Shown here: in pieces, positions 7,648 to 14,778 of the stretch
How the letters are laid out: the number at the start of each line of letters is the position of its first letter
How positions within the stretch are numbered: the stretch's first letter is position 1
Assembly (NCBI GenBank): GCA_020025675.1
Contig: JAHHRS010000023.1
Span: forward strand, 1-28,807
DNA from: Oscillospiraceae bacterium
GTDB taxonomy: Bacteria > Bacillota > Clostridia > Oscillospirales > Oscillospiraceae
Direction: 5' to 3'
Length of the DNA: 28,807 nucleotides
Program-made: the position numbers and the translations under genes
Notes under the pieces: model-generated
Seen by the model: the letters and a program-made list of their open reading frames with translations, nothing else
Database searches by the model: none
What the model was told of the DNA's origin: nothing

Positions 7648-8937
7648 GTGGAAACTTTTATGAATCGAGATTTTCTGCTCACAACCGAAACAGCCCGAGA
7701 GCTGTTTCATGGCTGGGCTGAAACTATGCCTATATTTGATTATCATAACCACCTGTCTCCGCAGGACATTGCCCAGCACCGGCGTTTTAAAAACATTACT
7801 GAGCTTTGGCTTGAGACCGACCACTACAAGTGGAGAGCGCTCCGTGCCTGCGGCGTGGACGAAAGTCTTATAACCGGAGATGCTCCCGATTACGACAAAT
7901 TTATAGCTTGGGCTGATGTTCTGCCCAGACTTATCGGAAGTCCTGTTTACCATTGGGCTCATCTGGAGCTGCAGCGCTACTTTGGCATATACGAGCCGCT
8001 GAATTCCTCCAATGCCCCTGCTGTCTGGGAGAAAACAGCTCAGATGCTCAGTGAGGACGGATTTGACGCTGTAAGCCTTCTCAATAAGATGAATGTGAAA
8101 GTGCTATGCACCACGGACGATCCTATTGATGACCTGAATTGGCACAAAGTAATAGCCGAGGACAAGACTATTCCTTTTAAAGTGCTGCCTTCATTCAGAC
8201 CTGATAAATATCTTACAGGCCCGACAGCGGAGGAAAACTCCGAAAAACTCTGCGAAAAGTACGGCACTTCCGATATAAAGGAAGCTCTTTCAAAAGCTCT
8301 GGACTTTTTCTGCTCTATGGGCTGCATGGGAACGGACCACGGCTTCAGCCTGTTCAACTACGGCGAAAATAAACGCCTTACCAACATAATGGACTTCTTA
8401 GGCAGGGAATATGCCCGAAGGGGCTTGGTAATGCAGCTGCATTTAGGTCCGATCCGCAATAATTCCCCCAAGCTTATGAAGGCATTTGGCCCCGACGCAG
8501 GGGGCGATAGCGTGGGCCTTACTGCGGATCCCGGTACTGTGGCGGCTTTTCTCGGAAAGCTGGAGAGTGAAAACTCTCTGCCGAAAACTATTCTTTACAA
8601 CCTGAACCCAAACGACAACACTATGCTCTCTACCATGGCAGGCAACTTTGCCCCCGTGGTGCAGTTTGGAGCTGCATGGTGGTTTAACGATCACATCCGG
8701 GGTATGAGAGCGCAGATAGACGAGCTTATGGAGACAAACGCCCTATCTTCTTCAGTGGGCATGCTGACTGACTCACGCTCATTTACATCCTTTGTTCGCC
8801 ATGAATATTACCGCCGCATACTTTGCGCCCAGATAGGCGAGATGGTTGCGTCCGGTCAGTACCCCGAAGATATGGAATTTCTTGGCAAAATGGTGCAGGA
8901 TATATGCTATAATAACGCCGAAAAGTTTTTTTCTTAA
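7648..8937 (+). CDS. uxaC: Uronate isomerase (glucuronate/galacturonate isomerase)
   Basis: UxaC converts D-glucuronate to D-fructuronate (and D-galacturonate to D-tagaturonate) as a cytoplasmic, metal-dependent amidohydrolase-fold enzyme. Recognisable features are the N-terminal FMNRDFLLTTETARELFHGW, the metal pair in DYHNHL (His33, His35), CTTDDP, SFRPDK, MQLHLGPIRNNS and LTDSRSF. It has 429 residues, slightly shorter than the usual 460-470. The start is GTG 7648: AGGAG at 7634-7638 is correctly spaced and the resulting METFMNRDFLL matches family N-termini; the ATG at 7663 would be too far away. It is the last gene of the operon and abuts the epimerase stop codon. It supplies the entry reaction of the pathway. 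Confidence 0.95.
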   Translation: METFMNRDFLLTTETARELFHGWAETMPIFDYHNHLSPQDIAQHRRFKNITELWLETDHYKWRALRACGVDESLITGDAPDYDKFIAWADVLPRLIGSPVYHWAHLELQRYFGIYEPLNSSNAPAVWEKTAQMLSEDGFDAVSLLNKMNVKVLCTTDDPIDDLNWHKVIAEDKTIPFKVLPSFRPDKYLTGPTAEENSEKLCEKYGTSDIKEALSKALDFFCSMGCMGTDHGFSLFNYGENKRLTNIMDFLGREYARRGLVMQLHLGPIRNNSPKLMKAFGPDAGGDSVGLTADPGTVAAFLGKLESENSLPKTILYNLNPNDNTMLSTMAGNFAPVVQFGAAWWFNDHIRGMRAQIDELMETNALSSSVGMLTDSRSFTSFVRHEYYRRILCAQIGEMVASGQYPEDMEFLGKMVQDICYNNAEKFFS

Positions 8938-8944
8938 GCAAAAT

Positions 8945-8987
8945 GAACTGTCCCTGTTTATACGGACAGTACAAATAGGGACAGTTC
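8945..8987. repeat. Inverted repeat between convergent genes, with alternative pairings
   Basis: GAACTGTCCCT (8945-8955) pairs perfectly with AGGGACAGTTC (8977-8987). An internal GGACAGT (8964-8970) can pair instead with ACTGTCC at 8948-8954. It lies between the convergent uxaC and MFS genes and could act as a terminator or be a REP-like repeat unit. No clear T run follows on either strand, so termination is uncertain. Confidence 0.5.
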
Positions 8988-9055
8988 TGAATTCATTTCC
9001 GCTATCACTTTTTTATGTGGCTTATTTTTGCAGTCGGCTTTTTATTTTTCACCCT

Positions 9056-10249
9056 TCATGCTTCCATATGCTTCCTTTTTGCACTGTACGCACTGAGAGC
9101 AATTGAGCAGAGAAGCAAAACGGTAAGCACGGCAACAACAGCCATACCCGCTCGGATTCCGGCTTTTTCCGCCACCAATCCTACCAGAGCCGGGGTTATA
9201 ATGCCGCCGGCACTGCCGAAAAATATCATAATGCTGCACCCAAAGTCATTGCCTTTAATGCACATGCTTCCAAATGAGAAAGCAGTGGGGTATATAGTGG
9301 AGAGAAAAAGACCCACGCCCATGAGACCGAATATGACCATGCCGGGGGTGCGGCTGAAGAACATTACAAGGAAAAATACGCATTGACCCAGACCGTCCAC
9401 CAGCAGCAGCTTTGTACCTGAGAGCTTATCTGAAGTAAAGGCTCCGATCATGCGGCCTAAGAATATTACAAACCACAGCAGGGAGCCGGTAAGCTGGGCC
9501 TGATTTTTCTGAAGAATGCCTATATCCTGAAAATACGTGACCATCCAGCCTACAATTGCGTACTCGGTGGATATGTAGAAAAGCAGCATGGCCGAAGCAA
9601 GCCAGAATTCTTTGACTTTAAAGAAACTGCGGTCGGTTGTTTTCACACTCTTTGTGAAGCTTTCTTTGGGAAGCGGCATCTTGGCATAAACAAAAACCTG
9701 AATTATACACAGGATGAGTATTATTCCGGCTGTTATACGCCAACCGAAAACAGGCCAGCGCCTGACGCAGAGTACCAGCATAATGGGGGAGGCGAGGGCG
9801 CCCAGTGCGAAGCTGCCGTGAAGCAGGTTAAAGCCTTTGACTGCCTTTTCGCTGGGCAGGGTGGAAATCATAGTGTTTGAAAAATTTGAGTTTCCGCCGC
9901 GGGCAAGACCTGTCATAGCGCAGGCAACCATAAGCAGAATAGGGTTTCCGAGACCGGATGCGAAAACCAGATATGCTGCCGCCATCCAGATTGAGGTGAA
10001 CAGAATACTGCGCCGCCTGCCCAGATATATGGGAAGAATGCCGGCAATGAGTACCGCAATCAGATTTCCTATAGACTGACATGAAAGCAGGATGCCTGAT
10101 ACCTCATAGCTGAGATTGTAGCTCTCCCGCAGAAACGGAATAAACGAGCCTAAAGGCTGCGAGGATATGCCACTCATTGCAAAGGTAAACAAAGTACAGT
10201 ACAGCAGACGGTTTTCAAATTTTTCCTGACTCGATATTTCTTTATTCAT
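9056..10249 (-). CDS. MFS transporter, probable sugar or sugar-acid permease
   Basis: The protein has 397 residues and about twelve hydrophobic segments, the normal size and layout of a major facilitator. The loop after the second transmembrane segment carries GILPIYLGRRRSILF (about 72-86), the MFS A-motif region, and an equivalent GRMIGAFTSDKLSG is in the second half. FNLLHGSFALGALASP resembles the FucP/glucose-galactose permease group, which suggests a sugar-type substrate, but no residue proves it. The start is preceded by AAGGTG. It faces the uronate operon tail to tail and is divergent from the TRAP system, so it may import or export an acid used by the same pathway (inference). Confidence 0.8.
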   Translation of the reverse strand: MNKEISSQEKFENRLLYCTLFTFAMSGISSQPLGSFIPFLRESYNLSYEVSGILLSCQSIGNLIAVLIAGILPIYLGRRRSILFTSIWMAAAYLVFASGLGNPILLMVACAMTGLARGGNSNFSNTMISTLPSEKAVKGFNLLHGSFALGALASPIMLVLCVRRWPVFGWRITAGIILILCIIQVFVYAKMPLPKESFTKSVKTTDRSFFKVKEFWLASAMLLFYISTEYAIVGWMVTYFQDIGILQKNQAQLTGSLLWFVIFLGRMIGAFTSDKLSGTKLLLVDGLGQCVFFLVMFFSRTPGMVIFGLMGVGLFLSTIYPTAFSFGSMCIKGNDFGCSIMIFFGSAGGIITPALVGLVAEKAGIRAGMAVVAVLTVLLLCSIALSAYSAKRKHMEA

Positions 10250-10351
10250 TACAGCACCTTTCCGACATTTAGTCTAAATTCTGAGATTTTGCATAGCTTC
10301 CTGTTCAAGACAATTATATATGAACATCATTTGAAAATTTCCAAAAAATTT

Positions 10352-10383
10352 GACTAAAGTTTGCATAAAATGCGATTAAAGTT
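10352..10383. promoter_or_regulatory. Possible operator repeats between the MFS and TRAP genes
   Basis: GACTAAAGTT (10352-10361) and GATTAAAGTT (10374-10383) are direct repeats spaced 22 bases, two helical turns. They flank the small inverted repeat GCATAAAATGC. A minus-strand TATAAT (10313-10318) could be the MFS -10 box but lacks a good -35. The remaining 10250-10453 DNA is AT-rich with no gene seen. Confidence 0.3.
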
Positions 10384-10453
10384 ATGTAAAATAGACAAAT
10401 TTCGCCATACATTTTTGCACTTATACACAAAAAGCAAGCAATATTTTGTGCGA

Positions 10454-10491
10454 GTATCATAATAGACAATTCTTAGCTATTATGATACAAT
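10454..10491 (+). promoter_or_regulatory. TRAP operon promoter embedded in a 12-bp inverted-repeat operator
   Basis: The -35 TAGACA (10463-10468) and -10 TACAAT (10486-10491) have a 17-base spacer. A perfect inverted repeat, GTATCATAATAG (10454-10465) and CTATTATGATAC (10477-10488), overlaps both boxes. A protein bound there would block RNA polymerase. The motif does not resemble the LacI palindrome at 2905, so a different regulator (perhaps GntR type) is likely. Confidence 0.65.
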
Positions 10492-10566
10492 AAATAACAT
10501 TGAAAAGGCAAGAGTGATTTTATCTCTTGTTAAATACAAAAAAATTTTTTAAAAAGGAGTAAAAAC

Positions 10567-11655
10567 ATGAAAAGAACATTAGCAGCACTACTGGCAGTCC
10601 TCATGATGATGGCATTGCTCACAGGTTGCGGCGGCCAGAAGGCTCCCGCTGAACAGCCCGCACCCGGCACTCCCGCAGAGGATGCACCCGCAGACACAAC
10701 ACCAGCTGAAGAGACTCCCGCAGAAGGAGCAAAGGAACCCGAACTGGTTCTCAGATACGCAGAAAACCAGCCGGAGGATTACCCCACCACTCAGGCAGCA
10801 TACAAGTTTGCCGAGATGGTCAACGAGCGTACAAACGGACGCATTAAGATTGACGTCTACTACGGTGCAACTCTCGGAGATGAGAAAACCGTTATTGAGC
10901 AGCTTCAGTTCGGCGGCATAGACTTTACCCGTGTCTCCCTGTCTCCTCTGGCAGAGTTTAATAAGTCTCTGGACGTTCTCCAGCTGCCTTACCTTTACAA
11001 AGATGCAGACCAGATGTGGAGAGTTCTTGACGGCGAAATCGGTCAGGAATTTCTGGACAGCATGAAGGATGTGGGCATGCAGGGCCTGAGCTGGTTCGAT
11101 GCAGGCGCCAGAAACTTCTACAACTCCAAGCGTGAAATTACCTGCCTTGAAGATATGAAGGGCCTGAAGATTAGAGTTCAGGAGTCCGAACTTATGATGG
11201 ACATGGTAAAGGCCTTGGGCGCTGAGCCAACTCCTATGGCCTACGGCGATGTTTACTCCAGCCTGCAGACCGGCGTTATTGACGGCGCTGAGAACAACTG
11301 GCCTTCCTACGACTCTACATCCCACTTCGAAGTTGCTAAGTACTTCGTCCTTGACGGACACACCAGAGTTCCCGAACCCCAGCTGGTCAGCAATATGACC
11401 ATGGATAAGGTGGCAGCTCTCGACCCCACCTTCCCCGATATAATCCGCGAGTGCGCTAAGGAATCCGCACAGATCGAACGTCAGCTCTGGGCAGAGAAGG
11501 AAGCCGCTTCCGAGGCTAAAGTCCGTGAGGGCGGTGCAGTCATCACAGAGTTAAGCCCTGAAGAGATGGCAAAATTCCAGGAAGCTGTTGCTCCTTTGTA
11601 CGAAAAGATGTCTGATGAAGACAAGGCAATCATTGAGAAAATCAAGGCTGCATAA
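10567..11655 (+). CDS. TRAP transporter solute-binding lipoprotein (DctP type)
   Basis: The extracytoplasmic receptor of a sodium- or proton-coupled TRAP transporter for an organic or sugar acid. A lipoprotein signal (residues 1-20) ends in LTGC, so Cys21 should be lipidated and anchored. Residues 24-58 form a Pro/Ala/Glu/Thr-rich flexible linker, long for the family. The binding domain opens with LVLRYAENQPEDYPTT. It contains WFDAGARNFYNSKREI (176-191), the conserved carboxylate-binding Arg in KIRVQES (Arg203), and the signature YGDVYSSLQTGVIDGAENNW (226-245) with its conserved Asn. Total length is 362 residues. The start follows AAAAAGGAG. It is followed by a stem-loop and then the two permease genes. 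Beside a glucuronate operon, uronate or aldonate uptake is the most likely role (inference). Confidence 0.92.
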   Translation: MKRTLAALLAVLMMMALLTGCGGQKAPAEQPAPGTPAEDAPADTTPAEETPAEGAKEPELVLRYAENQPEDYPTTQAAYKFAEMVNERTNGRIKIDVYYGATLGDEKTVIEQLQFGGIDFTRVSLSPLAEFNKSLDVLQLPYLYKDADQMWRVLDGEIGQEFLDSMKDVGMQGLSWFDAGARNFYNSKREITCLEDMKGLKIRVQESELMMDMVKALGAEPTPMAYGDVYSSLQTGVIDGAENNWPSYDSTSHFEVAKYFVLDGHTRVPEPQLVSNMTMDKVAALDPTFPDIIRECAKESAQIERQLWAEKEAASEAKVREGGAVITELSPEEMAKFQEAVAPLYEKMSDEDKAIIEKIKAA

Positions 11656-11696
11656 TTCATAACATTGCAGAAAAACATAAGGTAAAGCAAACCTCG

Positions 11697-11728
11697 GCAA
11701 GCCGTCTTCATCTTCGGGGACGGCTTGC
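11697..11728 (+). other. Intercistronic mRNA hairpin between binding protein and permease genes
   Basis: GCAAGCCGTC (11697-11706) and GACGGCTTGC (11719-11728) form a perfect 10-bp stem with a 12-base loop and no T run. Such hairpins after solute-binding-protein genes commonly protect the upstream message, giving more binding protein than permease. That role is inferred. Confidence 0.6.
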
Positions 11729-11755
11729 TGTGGATATATGAAAAGGAGAACCCGG

Positions 11756-12319
11756 ATGGATGACAAAGAACTGAGCTCCAGCGTCGAGAAAAAGCCAAAA
11801 AATAAAGTCCTTGACGCAGTAACCACTGTGATAGACTGGGTTTACAGAATCCTGCTCCAGTATTCAAAATTTGTCCTGTTGGTCATAGTTATAGTTGTCA
11901 CGGCACAGGTAATTTCCCGTAAGCTGCTGCACAGCAGTATCCGGTGGAGCGAGGAAGTTACCTTGGTGCTAATGGTCTGGATGGCCTTTATATCAATGGC
12001 GATAGGCGTAGAAAAAAATCTTCATATCTCTATCGAAGTCTTATACAAAAAATTTCCAGCGCCGGTTAAAAAGGTTGTAAACATTATCAATAACCTGCTG
12101 GTTTTGCTGGTTGGCATAGTACTGGTAGTGTATGGCATTAAACTTATAGGCTATACCAGCACCTCAACTCTGCCTGCAACCCAGTGGCCGGCCTGCACAT
12201 TATATCTAATGCTGCCGGTGGGCGGATTCTTTATTGTTTATTTCAGCTTCCTCCGTATATTCGGTTTGGAGAGATATCACCACAAAGGTAAAGAAGAGGG
12301 GGAAGAAACTAATGTTTGA
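11756..12319 (+). CDS. TRAP transporter small permease subunit (DctQ type)
   Basis: The protein has 187 residues and four membrane segments, as expected for DctQ, the small integral-membrane partner that joins the large permease. ATG 11756 is chosen because AAAAGGAG (11741-11748) lies 7 bases before it; the in-frame ATG at 11738 has that ribosome site inside its own codons. RWSEEVTLVLMVWMAFISMAIGV is the conserved middle portion with the E-E pair near a membrane segment. HISIEVLYKKFP and the TLPATQWP region are also typical. Its end overlaps the start of the large subunit by 8 bases (ATGTTTGA), indicating translational coupling. Confidence 0.9.
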   Translation: MDDKELSSSVEKKPKNKVLDAVTTVIDWVYRILLQYSKFVLLVIVIVVTAQVISRKLLHSSIRWSEEVTLVLMVWMAFISMAIGVEKNLHISIEVLYKKFPAPVKKVVNIINNLLVLLVGIVLVVYGIKLIGYTSTSTLPATQWPACTLYLMLPVGGFFIVYFSFLRIFGLERYHHKGKEEGEETNV

Positions 12320-13613
12320 TACCAGTGTAGCAATATTTATTTTGCTTGGAGTCTTTGCAATTATGATGTGCTGCAAGCTCCCAATAACTTTCGCTTTGGC
12401 TTCTTCGTCAATTTTGGCTGCTATTTACATGAAAATTCCTCTCATGAGCATAATACAGCAGATGGCAAAGAGCATAAACAACTTTTCACTAATGGCAATC
12501 CCGTTTTTCATTCTTGCAGGTGAGATAATGAGTGCGGGCGGAATTTCCAGACGTATGCTTCAGGCGGCAAATGCATGTGTGGGTCATCTGAGAGGGGGCC
12601 TGGCTCATGTTAATGTTCTGGGCTCAATGCTGTTCGGGCATTTGTCCGGCTCCGCTGTGGCAGACGTGTCTTCTCTGGGCTGTATTGAGATACCAATGAT
12701 GGTGGACGCAGGATATGACAAGGACTTCTCAGTTGCCACAACTGTTGCTTCATCATGTCAGGGCGTTTTGATACCTCCCAGCCACAACATGATAATTTAT
12801 TCTCTTGCCGCAGGCGGTGTATCTGTCGGAGCACTGTTTATGGCGGGACTTATACCCGGAATAATGTGCGGAATATCCCTTATGATAGTTTGCGGTATCA
12901 TAAGTGTTAAGCGTAAGTACCCAAAGGGTGAGCGAATGAGCTGGAAACAGAGGGGAAAGGTTCTTCTTGATGCTGCCTTCGCTCTGTTTACTGCGGTTAT
13001 TATTTTGGTAGGTGTCACTGCCGGATGGTTTACCGCAACCGAAAGCGCCGCTATCGCAGCAGTTTACGCTTTCATAATAGCTATGTTTGTATACAAAGAA
13101 CTCAAGTGGAAAATGATACCCGGAATTCTTATAAACGTTGTAAAAACTTTGGCTACTGTATTCAGCCTTATAGCCGCTGCCGGTGCTTTCGGCTGGCTTT
13201 TGGCTTACCTGCAGGTTCCCAGCATCATCACCAAAGGATTGCTGGCAATTACTCAAAACAGGATTATTCTCCTTCTGCTCATAAACCTTATCCTTCTTGT
13301 TCTGGGCTGCGTTATGGATATGGCTCCGCTGATAGTTATTGTAACTCCTATTCTTGTTCCTGTTGTTCAGGCATTTGGCATGAACCCTGTTCAGTTCGGC
13401 GTTGTGCTTATTTTCAATCTTGCAGTGGGTCTGTGCACACCTCCTGTGGGCAGCGCTCTGTTTGTTGGATGCAGTGTGGGTAAGATAAGGATTGAGGAAA
13501 CCGTTAAGGCCATGCTTCCTATGTATCTGGCTATGATCGTGTGTCTTCTTTTGGTAACCTTTGTCCCGCAGCTGTCCCTTGGCCTTCCGTCTCTGCTTGG
13601 ATATAAGTTATGA
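12312..13613 (+). CDS. TRAP transporter large permease subunit (DctM type)
   Basis: The ion-coupled transport subunit: 433 residues, highly hydrophobic with about eleven to twelve membrane segments. ATG 12312 overlaps the small-subunit stop and is preceded by GAGGGGGAAGAA; an upstream in-frame opening at 12234 lies inside the small-subunit gene. Family motifs are IPFFILAGEIMSAGGISRRM, the glycine-rich GHLSGSAVADVSSLG, PPSHNMIIYSLAAGGVSVGALFMAGLIPG, FTATESAAIAAVYAF and LAVGLCTPPVGSALFVG. Together with the preceding two genes this forms a complete TRAP system. A strong terminator follows about 90 bases later. Confidence 0.93.
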   Translation: MFDTSVAIFILLGVFAIMMCCKLPITFALASSSILAAIYMKIPLMSIIQQMAKSINNFSLMAIPFFILAGEIMSAGGISRRMLQAANACVGHLRGGLAHVNVLGSMLFGHLSGSAVADVSSLGCIEIPMMVDAGYDKDFSVATTVASSCQGVLIPPSHNMIIYSLAAGGVSVGALFMAGLIPGIMCGISLMIVCGIISVKRKYPKGERMSWKQRGKVLLDAAFALFTAVIILVGVTAGWFTATESAAIAAVYAFIIAMFVYKELKWKMIPGILINVVKTLATVFSLIAAAGAFGWLLAYLQVPSIITKGLLAITQNRIILLLLINLILLVLGCVMDMAPLIVIVTPILVPVVQAFGMNPVQFGVVLIFNLAVGLCTPPVGSALFVGCSVGKIRIEETVKAMLPMYLAMIVCLLLVTFVPQLSLGLPSLLGYKL

Positions 13614-13704
13614 GATAAGCATAAGATGAAGATCTACATAATAAATGGGTTGAATTATTAAGTCCGATTTAATTAAATAGTTTCTTTAAAATTGAAACTG
13701 TGTA

Positions 13705-13745
13705 AAAATACCGAGAAAAACTGCAATAGTTTTTCTCGGTATTTT
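13705..13745. terminator. Bidirectional terminator between TRAP operon and MerR-type gene
   Basis: An 18-bp stem (13705-13722 with 13728-13745) and 5-base loop, with A-rich and T-rich flanks, works as a terminator on both strands. A smaller 6-bp hairpin (AGTTTC...GAAACT) lies just before it, near 13679-13699. Confidence 0.85.
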
Positions 13746-13832
13746 CTTGCCCTTTAGTAGCACTTAAATTTATATATAACAAATATGTACATTCTGTAGT
13801 AAATAATTCAGCTTTTTTGTACTTTTCCTTAT

Positions 13833-14600
13833 TTATTCAAGAATTTTGACTTCCAATGCCGTAATGTATTTTGCCGGGTGTCCTTCGGAAAATTGATCGA
13901 TAATATTGGGAGTGATTACAATTTCATCTAATTTAAATCCACGCTTTTGCCCTTCACGTCTAAGATTATCTATACTTTCCTGAATATTCTGATATGGTCC
14001 GTAGTGGTAGCCGCACCAATAATTTCCGCTTGGAATGAAGGCGGCAATGTCCAGATTTTTCGCCAGAATTTCCGCTGACTCATCGTCACCGAAGAGGTAG
14101 GCTCCGAACCATTTCTGAGTACCTTTGTAAAATCCAACGGTTGGATAAAAATAGAACAGCTCACTGGTAAAAAGGTTTAATTCTTCCCCTAACTGAAGGT
14201 AATATCGCTTTGGATAAGAGCGGGTAAAATACTCCGCTTTTTGCTGAAATGTCAATTCTTCCTGAATAAAACGCAGCTTTTTATATATTACATCAACGGT
14301 AGCTGTCAGTTCGTCGCAGCGCTTTTTCAGTGTATTTGCATGCTCCATCATAGAATCCAGATTTTTATCAACATCGTTAATTGAGACAAAGTCCTCTATC
14401 TCATCCAGCCCGCAGCCCAGTTTTCGAAGATAGCGAATAGATGCCAGCGCATAAATCTGGTCGAAGTGATAAAGGCGCCGTCCGTTCTCTTTATTGCGGA
14501 TTGCCGGCACCAGCAATCCCCGTTTATCGTAGTATCGCAAAAGTTGTACATCCATGTTGAAAATCTGCGCCAGCTCCCCGATTGCTATAAATTCCTTCAT
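13833..14600 (-). CDS. MerR-family regulator with BmrR/GyrI-like effector domain
   Basis: A 255-residue regulator. The MerR winged-helix domain occupies residues 1-75 (IGELAQIFNMDVQLLRYYDKRGLL, then RRLYHFDQIYALASIRYLRKLG). A dimerising coiled coil spans about 80-120. The C-terminal part (120-255) resembles GyrI/BmrR-type small-molecule binding domains, with aromatic-rich segments such as FYFYPTVGFYKG and SGNYWCGYHYGPYQNI. No cysteine cluster typical of metal-sensing MerR proteins is seen, so an organic ligand is expected. It is divergent from a purine-salvage operon with a MerR-style operator between them, so the ligand may be a nucleobase or related compound (inference). The start has GAGG upstream. 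Confidence 0.88.
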   Translation of the reverse strand: MKEFIAIGELAQIFNMDVQLLRYYDKRGLLVPAIRNKENGRRLYHFDQIYALASIRYLRKLGCGLDEIEDFVSINDVDKNLDSMMEHANTLKKRCDELTATVDVIYKKLRFIQEELTFQQKAEYFTRSYPKRYYLQLGEELNLFTSELFYFYPTVGFYKGTQKWFGAYLFGDDESAEILAKNLDIAAFIPSGNYWCGYHYGPYQNIQESIDNLRREGQKRGFKLDEIVITPNIIDQFSEGHPAKYITALEVKILE

Positions 14601-14689
14601 AAATTTAACCTCATTTCATTAAAGACGTTCAAAAATAAATGCCGTAAATGATATAAATTGTCAAATTCTCACGAAAAAAATTTTGGGTC

Positions 14690-14720
14690 TTGAACCTATA
14701 ACCGTTATAGGTTGTAAGCT
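14690..14720 (+). promoter_or_regulatory. MerR-type operator/promoter before the amidohydrolase operon
   Basis: AACCTATAAC (14693-14702) and GTTATAGGTT (14704-14713) form a perfect 10-bp inverted repeat around one base. TTGAAC (14690-14695) is a -35 candidate, and TAAGCT (14715-14720) would be a weak -10 at a 19-base spacing, the stretched layout that MerR proteins activate by DNA twisting. A minus-strand TATAAT (14722-14727) and TTGACA (14659-14664) may serve the regulator gene. Confidence 0.6.
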
Positions 14721-14778
14721 GATTATAGCACAAAAAAAGAGGAACGCAAGTGTCCTTTAAAATTCAGGAGGAATTGTC

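Noticed and set aside
10588..11361. Long minus-strand open frame opposite the TRAP binding-protein gene
   Set aside because: It is a shadow of the well-supported plus-strand lipoprotein gene and matches no family.
14620..14778. Purine riboswitch before the purine operon
   Set aside because: No conserved purine-aptamer core or three-way junction was found; the space is filled by a MerR-type inverted repeat.
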